64,000 nucleotides of DNA from CAYYIS01 sp964470965 (GCA_964470965.1 CAYYIS010000019.1:1-64000); one strand, 5' to 3'. Positions 34,799-43,775 are shown, counted from the first letter of the stretch. Translations and numbers: made by a program. The notes: generated from the sequence alone by a model not told the origin.

Positions 34799-37164
34799 CT
34801 AACCGTACAGCAAAGCCCCGTTTTTCCCGTCTTCAGACCTTACGAGGTATGAATCTCTGGAGTGTGCGCGGTGGGTTCTCCGCGGTTCACTCCTCTATCA
34901 CTTCCGGCGCCTATGCGACGGGATACGCACTGCATCTAGGCGCCTCAAACGCTATGATCGGCCTGCTCTCCGCCGCTTCATCCTGGAGTGGCCTGCTTCA
35001 GGTCCTGTCACCCCTGCTAATCGAACGGCTTCCCAGACGCAAAGCGCTCTGCCTGATCGCCTTTGGATTTAGTTTCGTCCTGTGGCTTCCGGTGGCGATG
35101 CTGCCGTTTTTCGTGCCCGACCCCTGGCTGCCGCTTGCCATGGTGACGTTCATCATCATCGCCGGCCTCGCCAGTTCGCTGGCCGCGCCCGCCAATTCAT
35201 CATGGATCACGGATCTGGTGCCGGGTGAAATACGCGGACGTTTTGTGTCCCGTCAACAGAGTATTATCGCCGCGGTCGGCCTGGTGGTTTCGCTCGCGGC
35301 GGGAGCTTATCTGGACCAGTTCGATGAGAACACCCGGCAGGCCGGCTTCACCTCATTATTCATTACAGCAGTCGCATTCGGCATGGGCGCGATCATCGTA
35401 TGGAGCCGGATCCCGGAACCACCCGTGCAACGGGTGGTCCGACAGCCGGCCGGAACCCTGCTGACCTTGCCATTCAAACACAAGCAGTTCCGTACCTTCA
35501 TGATGCTGGTGTCTATCCGTGGCATGCTCACCATGATCGCGGCGCCGTTCTTTGCGGTGTACATGCTCCAAACGCTCAGCATCCCCTACTCCGAAATCGC
35601 GCTCTTCGCTGCGATCACCACGCTGGTGCGTGTTGCAGTCAATCCTTTGTGGGCATATCTGGGTGACAAGTTTGGATACCGGCCCGTGCTGCTCATATGC
35701 AGTTCCGGGCTCGCGCTGTTACCCCTGTGGTGGGTGTTCGCCACGCCGGAGAACTATCGCATTACCGTACCGCTTATACAGGCATGGGGCGGCCTCGTAG
35801 GCGCAGGAATTCCGATTGCCCGTTTTAACTTGATGGCCAAAATCGCACCGGAGGAGAACCGATCTATATATATTGGCTGTTACTCCGCCATGTTCAACTC
35901 GGCCTCCGCCCTGGGTGCGATGATCGGCGGCGTAACGGCGGCGTTCTGTACCGACCTGCCCGAACTGGCGAGGTTCGGCTACAGCATCTCCGGTTTGCAG
36001 TATCTCTTCCTCATCGGATTCGGGCTGCGGTTAATCAGCGGCATGCTTCTCAAGTATGTGCGGGAGGAGGCATCCACACCGCCGCGGCAGGTACTCCAGC
36101 AGGTCGGTTCGGGGCGGCCGCTGGCCACCTTATGGCACCTGATACGCATGATCAAGTCATCCGATCCGGATGTGAAGGCCAGGGCGGCAAGAGAGTTGGG
36201 GGAAACCGGCAGCGCGATCGCGGTGGAGGAACTGATTGCCCTGCTGGATGACAGCGACCGACGGGTACGGGAAGAAGCGGCACGGGCCCTCGGCAATATC
36301 GGTGACCGGCGGGCGGTGACGCCCCTGCTCGATAAAGCAAGCGACCCCTACTCCGATATCTCGGAGGAAGCCATAGAGGCGCTAGGAGCCATGCGGACTC
36401 CGCTGAGCCAAAATATCCTGGTTACGCTACTGGCGGACAACCGTCCCCAAATTCGGAGAAGCGCCGTGCTGGCGCTGGACCGGTTCGGCGACCAGAGCAT
36501 GCGGCCCGCCCTGGAAAATATGCTGGAGATTGAGAAAGACCGTACCATCATCCTTACCGCTGTAGAAGCGCTCAGCAAAATGGGTGATGAAAAGATCCTG
36601 CCCCATGTGTATCTTCTGATGCGGGACAGCTCCCCTGGTTTTGAACGCAAGGCACTGGTACAGTCGCTCGGTCACCTTATCGAAGCGCCGGATCGGCTGT
36701 ACCGTATGCTTCAGGCCGACCCCATGGCCAGAGACCGCCAGGTGGCCGGCGTGTTCTCGTCCATAAAACGGCGGTTAGGGCGCTGGGATCTGAATCAAAT
36801 CCTGGATGCCCCCTATTATGAGACACTGTTGAGCGATGGACTCTCCAGCTACGAGGAACAGAAGTACAATGAAACCGTCAACCGGCTTTTCGCTGTCGGC
36901 GGACGGGTGGAGGGACGGCTGGCGGAGAGCTCAACGGGTGCGGATCTTATCAGGGCATATCTCGCGGAAAAAGAGAATGGGGAGCTGCAGAGCGACCCAA
37001 TACGGCTCTTGCAGATGGACAACCGCATCCTCGGGCTCAGCAGCAGCAGCCTGGAGATGATGCACAAAGAAGCACAGCGGCGCCCATTGCACTTGGAAGA
37101 GTTCCTGCTGTCCGTGGTCGCGTTCCGGCAGGTCGTCACGGAAGTGTTACGGTTGTCAAGGTAG
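34795..37164 (+). CDS. MFS transporter fused to a cytoplasmic HEAT-repeat domain
   Basis: 789 residues. Residues 20-425 form twelve membrane helices of the major facilitator fold, with RLPRRKALCL and GEIRGRFVSRQQS in the cytoplasmic loops. From about 455 to 640 there are five or so PBS-lyase-type HEAT repeats, e.g. VKARAARELGETGSAIAVEE, VREEAARALGNIGDRRAVTP and IRRSAVLALDRFG. A helical tail of about 130 residues follows. HEAT domains bind protein partners, so the fusion should sit in the cytoplasm below the channel. Translation starts at a GTG that overlaps the DarA-like gene stop. Cargo unknown. Confidence 0.88.
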   Translation: MTNRTAKPRFSRLQTLRGMNLWSVRGGFSAVHSSITSGAYATGYALHLGASNAMIGLLSAASSWSGLLQVLSPLLIERLPRRKALCLIAFGFSFVLWLPVAMLPFFVPDPWLPLAMVTFIIIAGLASSLAAPANSSWITDLVPGEIRGRFVSRQQSIIAAVGLVVSLAAGAYLDQFDENTRQAGFTSLFITAVAFGMGAIIVWSRIPEPPVQRVVRQPAGTLLTLPFKHKQFRTFMMLVSIRGMLTMIAAPFFAVYMLQTLSIPYSEIALFAAITTLVRVAVNPLWAYLGDKFGYRPVLLICSSGLALLPLWWVFATPENYRITVPLIQAWGGLVGAGIPIARFNLMAKIAPEENRSIYIGCYSAMFNSASALGAMIGGVTAAFCTDLPELARFGYSISGLQYLFLIGFGLRLISGMLLKYVREEASTPPRQVLQQVGSGRPLATLWHLIRMIKSSDPDVKARAARELGETGSAIAVEELIALLDDSDRRVREEAARALGNIGDRRAVTPLLDKASDPYSDISEEAIEALGAMRTPLSQNILVTLLADNRPQIRRSAVLALDRFGDQSMRPALENMLEIEKDRTIILTAVEALSKMGDEKILPHVYLLMRDSSPGFERKALVQSLGHLIEAPDRLYRMLQADPMARDRQVAGVFSSIKRRLGRWDLNQILDAPYYETLLSDGLSSYEEQKYNETVNRLFAVGGRVEGRLAESSTGADLIRAYLAEKENGELQSDPIRLLQMDNRILGLSSSSLEMMHKEAQRRPLHLEEFLLSVVAFRQVVTEVLRLSR

Positions 37165-37806
37165 GCCTGCTCGCCCCTAGAGGAGGGTATGGATACGAAC
37201 CGGCCAACATCCTACAGGAACATGCGGTGCTGCGACTATCATAAAGTGTGGCCACCTAACAATGACATCCCTGCGGCCCGGGGACCGTATTCAAGGGCCA
37301 TCAAGCGTAGAACCCGCCACAGCGTACGGCTGAGTCTCCGAGTCCGGGGCCGCTACGCCGAGTAACATAATTTCGGTCCATATCGTTCTGTTCTCAAATC
37401 TTTCTAAAATGGTCTTTACCCATTGCCGGTTGAACTGACTGACTCCCGACGGCTCCTAGAATGCTTCCCATTGCCTTGTTATATCCCAGCTTTAACTAAA
37501 CTTCCATTTGAAAATCCACCTGGAATCTTTGTCGTTTCCAGAATAACCAAGAAATCGGTCGCAGTGATCAGAGCGACACCACCTGTTGCTCGGCTCTGTA
37601 TTATTCTTTTTCTTCCGCCAAAGTCTATAGACCTTTACCGGAATCCGTTCCGGGGATATCGGACGTTAGTACATGTTACGCGACATGCTGCCGGCGTGTT
37701 AGCTATCGCGTTCCTGTCCTGGTTCAGAGGCATCCCTCTGCCATTGGTCTGTTCATGGAATGACCGTATTGGTCTCTGTAAGCCCCTGTAGAGACTGCTC
37801 TCCCGC
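37165..37806. other. Long non-coding stretch, nothing recognised
   Basis: About 640 bases without a supported gene. One plus frame of 122 codons at 37423-37791 has no start signal or family resemblance and is not called. No repeat or terminator was seen. It ends in the promoter below. Confidence 0.4.
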
Positions 37807-37835
37807 TTGACAGCCGTTCGGCCGCCCCGTATATT
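37807..37835 (+). promoter_or_regulatory. Near-perfect sigma-70 promoter of the UxuA-like gene
   Basis: TTGACA (37807-37812), 17-base spacer, TATATT (37830-37835). Predicted start near 37842; leader of about 47 bases to the ATG at 37889. Confidence 0.7.
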
Positions 37836-37888
37836 TTCGGAACATCAATCATCCCATGAAAACAGTAGCCTTTTACGAGGAAATCCGC

Positions 37889-38881
37889 ATGATAAAACTT
37901 GCCATTTCCATGCCACCAGACCCCGGAATTCCGTTAACATTGTTGAAGCAGTGCGGCGTAAAATATGCCGTCGGCTGCATCAGCTTAAATCCCATTCCCA
38001 ACGCCACCGAAGAGGAGCAGCCCTGGAGCTTTCCATCTCTCATGAAGGTCAAAGCGGCCTATGAGGAAAACGGCATCGCACTATCGGTCATCGAATCCCG
38101 ACCGCCCATGGAAAAAATCAAACTGGCGTTGCCCGGAAGGGATGAAGAGATTGAGGTCGTCTGCGAACTGTTACGAAACATGGGTAAAGCAGGCATCCCC
38201 GTATGGTGCAGCATGTGGATGCCTATTCTTGGTGTAATACGAACCACGCGCACCATCCCCACCCGAGGAGGCGCACACGTAAGCGGCTACGATCACGCCG
38301 AATTCGGCAACAAACCTATGGAAGAATATGGAACGATAACGGAGGAGCAGCAGTGGGCAAACCTCAAATATTTCCTTGAGCGCACCGTGCCTGTTGCCGA
38401 GGAAGCCGGCGTCAAGATGGCCATGCATCCTGACGATCCACCACTCTCTCCGATTCGTGGTATCGCTCGCATCATGAGCAGCATTGGAAATTACCAGAAG
38501 CTCATCGATCTTGTGCCCAGCCCGGCTAACGGTATTGGCCTTTGCCAAGGGAACTTCGCGCTTATGACGGACGACCTGCCAGCTGTTATTCGTCACTTCG
38601 GTGAACAGGATCGAATTCATTTCGTGCATTTCCGAGATGTCCGTGGTACGCCAGAAAAATTTGAAGAAGCCTTCCACGATGACGGCCAGACGGACCTGGC
38701 AGAATGCCTGCGCGCTTACCGGGACGTAGGCTACGGAGGCGTTTGCCGTCCAGACCACTATCCGAAAATGGGCGATGCGGATTTTGATGATGAGCTTGTC
38801 CTGGCCCGCCTTTTTGCGGTCGGGTATTTCAAGGGATTGCGCGAGGCGGTTTATTCTGAAGGGAAGATTCCGAGTTGCTAA
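37889..38881 (+). CDS. Mannonate dehydratase-like (UxuA family) protein
   Basis: 330 residues. Signatures of the UxuA TIM barrel are visible: KMAMHPDDPPLSPIRGIARI (His and Asp metal region), GIGLCQGNFALM, IHFVHFRDV and CRPDHYPKM. UxuA dehydrates D-mannonate to 2-keto-3-deoxygluconate in hexuronate catabolism; with the neighbouring dehydrogenase it could serve sugar acid use. The start at 37889 is chosen because GAGG lies eight bases before it and homologs begin IKLAISMPP; an ATG at 37856 sits too close to the predicted transcription start. Confidence 0.8.
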   Translation: MIKLAISMPPDPGIPLTLLKQCGVKYAVGCISLNPIPNATEEEQPWSFPSLMKVKAAYEENGIALSVIESRPPMEKIKLALPGRDEEIEVVCELLRNMGKAGIPVWCSMWMPILGVIRTTRTIPTRGGAHVSGYDHAEFGNKPMEEYGTITEEQQWANLKYFLERTVPVAEEAGVKMAMHPDDPPLSPIRGIARIMSSIGNYQKLIDLVPSPANGIGLCQGNFALMTDDLPAVIRHFGEQDRIHFVHFRDVRGTPEKFEEAFHDDGQTDLAECLRAYRDVGYGGVCRPDHYPKMGDADFDDELVLARLFAVGYFKGLREAVYSEGKIPSC

Positions 38882-38946
38882 GGGTATACCCATATTCCGT
38901 TAGACGAAACGCCATTGACACCTTCTACATTCAGTGAGGCGAGACC

Positions 38947-39852
38947 ATGCAACAAGTCAGCCAGCCATTAGCCATACAATCAGAAACACTCCCGAAACGT
39001 GTTTTCGGCAAAACCGGCGTAGAGGTGCCGATCCTCGGTCTCGGCACCGCCCCCGGCGGTATGGGCCTGCCGGATACAGAAGCCATCGATATCATACATG
39101 CTGCGATCGATAGCGGTGTCACTTATCTGGATACGGCACCGGCATATGGCCAGGCTCAGGTTCAGCTAGGAGAAGTCCTCCGCGAACGCAGAGACGACGT
39201 TTTCGTAGTGACCAAAACACTCACGGATTCGGCTGACGAGGCGCTGAAGATCCTTGAAAACAGCCTCGATGAACTGAAAACCGACCATGTCGACCTGACG
39301 TTCGTTCATTCTGTCGGCAGTCTGAACGTGGATGCCATCCTGGCGCCGGACGGTGCTCTGGCCGGGCTGCGGGAAGCTCGGCGGCGCGGGTGGAGTCGTT
39401 ATATCGGTATAACTGCCCACGGTCGTCCCGATAATGCGAAACGGATCCTGGAAGCGGAAGATATTGACGCCGTGATGTTCGCCCTTAACTACATAGACCG
39501 CCACACCTACAATTTCCAGGGGGATCCGCTTCGATTGGCTATGGAACAGAACGTGGCCGTCGCCGCCATGAAGGCGTTCGGCGGAGCGCAGAACATGAAA
39601 TATGAGAAGCCCGTCAAATCTCAGATGTATAACTCAGGCGTCCGCGACCACAGGAGCGCCCTGCGGTATGCCCTTAGTCTGGATGGTGTCTCCACAGCTG
39701 TCGTCGGCATGTTCAGCTTGGAAGAGGTAGAAGAAAACGTTGCCTACGCCCGGTCGTACGAGCCCATGGATCTGCGCGAAATGGAAGCGTTGGAAGAAAA
39801 AGGCAGGGCACTGGCAGATACGTGGAAGGACCATTTCGGGCCGGTAACATGA
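38947..39852 (+). CDS. Aldo/keto reductase
   Basis: 301 residues. The catalytic tetrad is D62 and Y67 (LDTAPAYG), K90 (VVTKTL) and H121 (FVHSV). The (beta/alpha)8 barrel reduces aldehydes or ketones with NADPH, or oxidises sugars with NAD. GARRRGWSRYIGITAH-like text (residues 145-160) is the same block seen in the fragment at the left edge. No signal peptide. It lies 65 bases after the UxuA-like gene and may share its promoter. Confidence 0.92.
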   Translation: MQQVSQPLAIQSETLPKRVFGKTGVEVPILGLGTAPGGMGLPDTEAIDIIHAAIDSGVTYLDTAPAYGQAQVQLGEVLRERRDDVFVVTKTLTDSADEALKILENSLDELKTDHVDLTFVHSVGSLNVDAILAPDGALAGLREARRRGWSRYIGITAHGRPDNAKRILEAEDIDAVMFALNYIDRHTYNFQGDPLRLAMEQNVAVAAMKAFGGAQNMKYEKPVKSQMYNSGVRDHRSALRYALSLDGVSTAVVGMFSLEEVEENVAYARSYEPMDLREMEALEEKGRALADTWKDHFGPVT

Positions 39853-40010
39853 TGCATAGGGGCATCTCGCGCCGGGAAAGAGCGTTGCATCTTATCGCGC
39901 AGCAGGGCGATCCAAACGGACCCATCGCAATTGGGGAGATCACATGGAGACATAATGCGTCTCCGTTCGATCTGGTGTGGGGAGCCGTGCTTTACAGCAT
40001 CATGGAGTGA
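39849..40010 (+). CDS. Hypothetical 53-residue protein, ATGA-coupled to the AKR gene
   Basis: The ATG at 39849 overlaps the aldo/keto reductase stop (ATGA). The frame gives a 53-residue protein with DPNGPIAIGEITWRHNASPF and LVWGAVLYSIME. There is no homology I recognise and no second reason to trust it. It may be a small protein or a remnant. The bases after it, up to 40199, hold nothing recognised. Confidence 0.3.
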   Translation: MMHRGISRRERALHLIAQQGDPNGPIAIGEITWRHNASPFDLVWGAVLYSIME

Positions 40011-40199
40011 CAGGAATTGATGAGCCCACCGACGTCGACACACCGCGCCTTACCTTAATCAGGTGTCGCGTGCTGGAGCTGGAGGGCGGCCGTCCGACGT
40101 CAGCGTTGATGAAGATGGGATCGCTAATGGGACGTTAGAATTACGTGGTGGGAGTCTATCTAATATTAACAGTGTTACGTGGGAACCCCAACTGCTTCT

Positions 40200-40568
40200 C
40201 TATCCCTCTTGCATCAGCAGATACACCTGCAAAACCGTCTTCAGCTGAGCAACAGTAAAGGGCTTGGTAATGTAATCACTGGCGCCGGCATCAATCGCCG
40301 CCTGTCCGATTTTTTCGTCGTCTACACCGGTGAGAATGACAACCGGCGTGTCCGGATTCCAGGCCTTCACTTTTTTGAGAACTTCCAGGCCGTTCATTTC
40401 TGGCATTAGCATATCTGCCAGTACCAGGTCAGGCTGAAAATCATCGAGAGAAGCTATGGCCGACGTCCCAGACGTCTCTGTAGCTACTTCGTGTCCGAAC
40501 TGATTGAGTAATTCGCTGAGGAGATAACACACCTGTTTTTCATCATCAACTACGAGGATTCGGGACAT
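40200..40568 (-). CDS. Single-domain response regulator (CheY-like receiver)
   Basis: 122 residues, one receiver domain. Acidic pocket D8/D9, phospho-acceptor D52 (LVLADMLMP), T80 (VILTG) and K102 (ITKPF) are all in place. With no output domain, it acts by binding a partner when phosphorylated. No histidine kinase is adjacent, so the cognate kinase is elsewhere. AGGAGG lies four bases before the ATG at 40568. Confidence 0.95.
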   Translation of the reverse strand: MSRILVVDDEKQVCYLLSELLNQFGHEVATETSGTSAIASLDDFQPDLVLADMLMPEMNGLEVLKKVKAWNPDTPVVILTGVDDEKIGQAAIDAGASDYITKPFTVAQLKTVLQVYLLMQEG

Positions 40569-40653
40569 GACGCCTCCTAAAGTCTCACGCATGGGAATAG
40601 TAGAATCAAAGTTAATTTTGAAACGCCAAAAGTCAAGGGTTTTATGATACACC

Positions 40654-40682
40654 TTGACAGACAGGGATGGAATTCATATCTG
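40654..40682 (+). promoter_or_regulatory. Possible promoter of the LRR lipoprotein gene
   Basis: TTGACA (40654-40659), 17-base spacer, TATCTG (40677-40682), 27 bases before the ATG. Perfect -35, weak -10. Confidence 0.35.
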
Positions 40683-40708
40683 TTGGGGGTCGAGAATGAG
40701 AGGGACTC

Positions 40709-41470
40709 ATGAAAACAATGAAATCTACAGTTGATTGTCTCGTCGTTGCCGGAGCAACAGCTATTTTGATATGGGCGGGCTGCAGCGCACAGTCGGAACC
40801 GGTTGCCGTGCCCGAATCCGATGAGACACGCATCGCCCGTGCCCTGTCCGGAATGAACCTGAAGGTTAGCACGCAGGACAGCGTTACCTACGATATAATG
40901 GGTAAAATCGACAACACGTTGTTCTCCACCGCCCTGAAGCACATGCAAGCACTCAATGCACGCCATACGATCACCCTGAATTTCAGGGGGGCACCGTTCA
41001 CAGATCTGGCGGCACTGTCCGAACTGTCCAATCTGCGATCCCTCAACCTCAGTTTTAACGATCAATTGAGGAGCCTCGAGGGCTTCCCAAGGCTGACAAG
41101 GTTGAAGTCGTTGAACATCGGTTCCGTCGATAACCTCACGGACCTGTCCGGCCTGCCCGATCTCCCGGCTCTACAGACCCTGAATCTCAGCTCCAGCCGC
41201 AACCTTCAGAATCTGTCCGCCCTCTCCAAACTGACCGCTTTAAAAACGCTCGATCTTAGTTATAACGGTTCGCTCAAAGACCTCAAGAATCTACCATCTA
41301 TTCCTACACTCGAGACAATCGATCTCAGCTATTGTGATTCGTTCAGTGACTTAGAGAGCCTGCCGGAGTTGCCCCGCCTGAAGATCCTGAGGCTGTACAA
41401 CACCGCAGTCACACCGACAGCGCTTGAGACCTTTCAAAAAAGCAGGGGCGGAATTTCCATCGACAGGTAA
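40709..41470 (+). CDS. Leucine-rich-repeat lipoprotein
   Basis: 253 residues. The signal sequence ends in IWAGC, a lipobox with a tolerated tryptophan at -3, so C25 is the likely lipidated residue. The mature part has about six LRRs of 22-23 residues of internalin-like type, such as LSNLRSLNLSFNDQLRSLEG and LPALQTLNLSSSRNLQNLSA. The fold gives a curved face for protein binding, probably on the outer membrane or in the periplasm. Divergent from the CheY-like gene. The partner is unknown. Confidence 0.82.
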   Translation: MKTMKSTVDCLVVAGATAILIWAGCSAQSEPVAVPESDETRIARALSGMNLKVSTQDSVTYDIMGKIDNTLFSTALKHMQALNARHTITLNFRGAPFTDLAALSELSNLRSLNLSFNDQLRSLEGFPRLTRLKSLNIGSVDNLTDLSGLPDLPALQTLNLSSSRNLQNLSALSKLTALKTLDLSYNGSLKDLKNLPSIPTLETIDLSYCDSFSDLESLPELPRLKILRLYNTAVTPTALETFQKSRGGISIDR

Positions 41471-41481
41471 CGGGTTAAAAA

Positions 41482-42333
41482 ATGAAAAATCTTTCCTCGG
41501 ATCAGATAGCCTTCTATAACGTCGAAGGGTATCTGCACATAAGGCAGATTCTCCCTCCCGCTTTTCTCCAGCTTTCCCGATACGTTTTGTCCAGATGGGT
41601 TGACCAGACCATTGATCGATGGGAAACCGAGGGACTCATCACCGACCCCAAGACCGATATCGACTTCCAGCACCGGCTTCTGCGCGTCTGGCACGACGCC
41701 GGCAAGCCCAATTATATGCGCAGTCCGCGACGCGACCTGGTCTGCCCGGAGATGTATCAGATCCTCCTGCACCCCATCCTGTTGGACGTGGCCGAAGACC
41801 TGCTACAGACGGACGAAGTATCGGTGCACGGCATCTTCAACGCGCGCCCCAAGCTGCCGGACCAGAAATGGACCGACACCCCCTGGCATCAGGATGCCCA
41901 GTACTACCGTGACGCGGAACAGAGCCATGTGGTTTCAATGTGGTTTCCACTACAGCCAGTTACCGAATACAACAGTTGTCTTCAGGTAGCGCCCGGTTCG
42001 CATGATGAAACCCTGCATGAGGGATACCAAGATGAGGAAACCGGCTTCCTGGGTTTGTCCCCAAATATATGCGAAACACTGAATGGGTTATCGATCGAAA
42101 TGGAACTGGGTGATATCCTTTGTTTCCCGCACAAGATGCCTCATCGGGCGCTTCCAAACCGCTCAGATGCGGTGCGGTGGTCTATGGATGTCCGCTACGA
42201 ACCGACCGCTCAGTCCACCGGGTCCGGAAGGGATAAAGGATTCATCGCCCGCAGCCCGGGTAATCCGGAAGCGGTGGAGTGCTGCGACGCATGGCTCGCT
42301 CGGTGGGCCGGGATACCCATGTTTACCTACTGA
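41482..42333 (+). CDS. PhyH-family Fe(II)/2-oxoglutarate dioxygenase
   Basis: 283 residues. Triad H136 and D138 in PWHQDAQYY, H221 in MPHRALPN, and R232 (DAVRWSMDVRY) for 2-oxoglutarate. Such enzymes hydroxylate small carboxylates, lipids, phosphonates or amino acids; the substrate is not readable. It lies 16 bases ahead of a second PhyH gene, so the two are probably co-transcribed, and close to the PhnZ-like gene. Confidence 0.88.
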   Translation: MKNLSSDQIAFYNVEGYLHIRQILPPAFLQLSRYVLSRWVDQTIDRWETEGLITDPKTDIDFQHRLLRVWHDAGKPNYMRSPRRDLVCPEMYQILLHPILLDVAEDLLQTDEVSVHGIFNARPKLPDQKWTDTPWHQDAQYYRDAEQSHVVSMWFPLQPVTEYNSCLQVAPGSHDETLHEGYQDEETGFLGLSPNICETLNGLSIEMELGDILCFPHKMPHRALPNRSDAVRWSMDVRYEPTAQSTGSGRDKGFIARSPGNPEAVECCDAWLARWAGIPMFTY

Positions 42334-42349
42334 ATTTTGGAGTGCCCCC

Positions 42350-43045
42350 ATGTGCCGAATCTCTACAGCGTTGCCATTGTCCGAAACAGACATCTCATCT
42401 TTTGATGCGGACGGATATCTGGCCCTGAAGGGTCTATTCTCCCAGGCGGAGATGGAGGAGGGGAAGCAAACAGCCAAAGAATTGGTCGAAGATCAGGCCG
42501 GTGCGTCGGGCGTGTTCGTGTGGAAGGCGGATTTGATACCCGAAGAATTCAACCGGCTTGCCTGTCACCCGGAGCTTGTGGCAGTATTATGTAGTCTGAT
42601 AGGACCCGAAATCGAATTTCTGAGTGCTAAACCCGTGTTTAAATCGGGCAGGGTCACGTTTGCCTCCCCCTGGCATCAGGACTACGCCTACTGGGGTGGC
42701 GCGACGAAGCTCTCCGTGTGGATCGCCCTGGAGGATGCCACGCCCGAAAACGGATGCCTTAAAGTCATCCCGGGATCACATAAGCGATTCATGGAACATT
42801 CGAACATCAAGGATGTGAACGGTTTTGTCAATCGCGTCCTCGACGGGCACCTGGCGGGCGCCAGAGTCGTATCGATGCCCATGCAAACCGGGGATGCGCT
42901 GGTCTTTCATGACTGCCTTCTCCACAGCTCGTATTCGAACAAGTCCGGACAGGACCGCTGGTGCTTTATCCCGACCTATCGTGACGCTTCCGTTCCGGAT
43001 GAGTCGAAGATATGGGAAAACACCAGGATCTTGCGATCCATCTAA
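42350..43045 (+). CDS. PhyH-family dioxygenase, candidate PhnY-like
   Basis: 231 residues. Triad H109 and D111 in WHQDYAYWGG, H192 in LLHSSYSN, R203 (DRWCFIPTYRD). PGSHKR is typical of the PhyH core. PhnY, which hydroxylates 2-aminoethylphosphonate before PhnZ cuts it, belongs to this superfamily, and a PhnZ-like gene ends 3 bases into this one on the opposite strand. That pairing suggests PhnY function, but PhyH is too diverse to be sure. The ATG at 42350 follows TGGAG. Confidence 0.82.
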   Translation: MCRISTALPLSETDISSFDADGYLALKGLFSQAEMEEGKQTAKELVEDQAGASGVFVWKADLIPEEFNRLACHPELVAVLCSLIGPEIEFLSAKPVFKSGRVTFASPWHQDYAYWGGATKLSVWIALEDATPENGCLKVIPGSHKRFMEHSNIKDVNGFVNRVLDGHLAGARVVSMPMQTGDALVFHDCLLHSSYSNKSGQDRWCFIPTYRDASVPDESKIWENTRILRSI

Positions 43046-43590
43046 ACGGCTTCGAACACCCGTTTTAAAACTGGGCGATAGTGCTCCAAGTCCGGTACTG
43101 TCAGACCTGGAATCTTCGCCCGATCGTCCCATCTTCGAAGACGCAATGCATCACGGTAATGCGGATGCTGTTCAAACGCCCGCAGCTCCTCCTCGGAAAA
43201 TGGGCCGCCCTGAAGCCGAAGGCTTTTAACAGAAGCGGGCGACAACCCGTCAAGATATTCCACCTCTACTGCGCAGAGATACCGCTTCGCACCCACATGT
43301 AGCTTCAATGGCTCTGTGACGGCAGGTCCGACATTTTTAGAGAGCCAGGCATCACCGACCTCCTCGTGTTGGCCATTGATGCCCTGATCCGCGATGTGCT
43401 CCGGCTGGCCGTGCAGCAGATGACCAATATCATGCAGAAGCGCCGAAACAACGAGTGTATCAGCAGCCCCTTCCCGTTCAGCCAGGTGGGCTGCCTGGAG
43501 CGCGTGCTCCTGCTGGGAAACCGGCTCACCGAGATAGGCGTCGCCCCCTCTGGTAGCAAACAGATCCACAATAGTGTCCACAATCTGCAT
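43042..43590 (-). CDS. HD-domain diiron oxygenase of the PhnZ/TmpB type
   Basis: 182 residues, the family size. The match to PhnZ is close: YLGEPVSQQEHALQAA (Y19, E22, H29), SALLHDIGH (H53, D54), then H75, H98 with AKRYL (K102), GLSPASVKSLRLQGG, and LRRWDDRAKIPG (D155). PhnZ oxidises (R)-1-hydroxy-2-aminoethylphosphonate to glycine and phosphate with a mixed-valent Fe pair. TmpB does the trimethylated compound. The ligand set is complete, so activity is likely; the exact phosphonate is open. The start at 43590 is picked because GGAG lies six bases before it. Overlaps the PhyH gene tail-to-tail by 4 bases. Confidence 0.85.
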   Translation of the reverse strand: MQIVDTIVDLFATRGGDAYLGEPVSQQEHALQAAHLAEREGAADTLVVSALLHDIGHLLHGQPEHIADQGINGQHEEVGDAWLSKNVGPAVTEPLKLHVGAKRYLCAVEVEYLDGLSPASVKSLRLQGGPFSEEELRAFEQHPHYRDALRLRRWDDRAKIPGLTVPDLEHYRPVLKRVFEAV

Positions 43591-43628
43591 CGTATTCTCC
43601 TGCCCCATGTGTTTGGAAAAAAGAAACC

Positions 43629-43657
43629 TTGGATTTCTGACGTTTGGATTTCTGACG
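43629..43657. repeat. Tandem 14-bp direct repeat
   Basis: Two copies of TTGGATTTCTGACG (43629-43642 and 43644-43657) are separated by a single T. They are followed by an AT palindrome (ATTATATATAAT, 43661-43672). The site lies between the PhnZ-like gene and the decarboxylase gene, where it could be an operator. Confidence 0.5.
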
Positions 43658-43775
43658 CTTATTATATATAATAAACACGCAAGTCAATCGAATAATACCG
43701 ATTGTTCTCAGGAAACCGTGATTCAGACCTGGCGAATCATTATTCTTAATACACATTTTCAGAATTGAATTCCTT

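Noticed and set aside
37423..37791. 122-codon frame in the 37.2-37.8 kb non-coding stretch
   Set aside because: No start signal, no protein-like pattern, no homolog recognised; likely chance.
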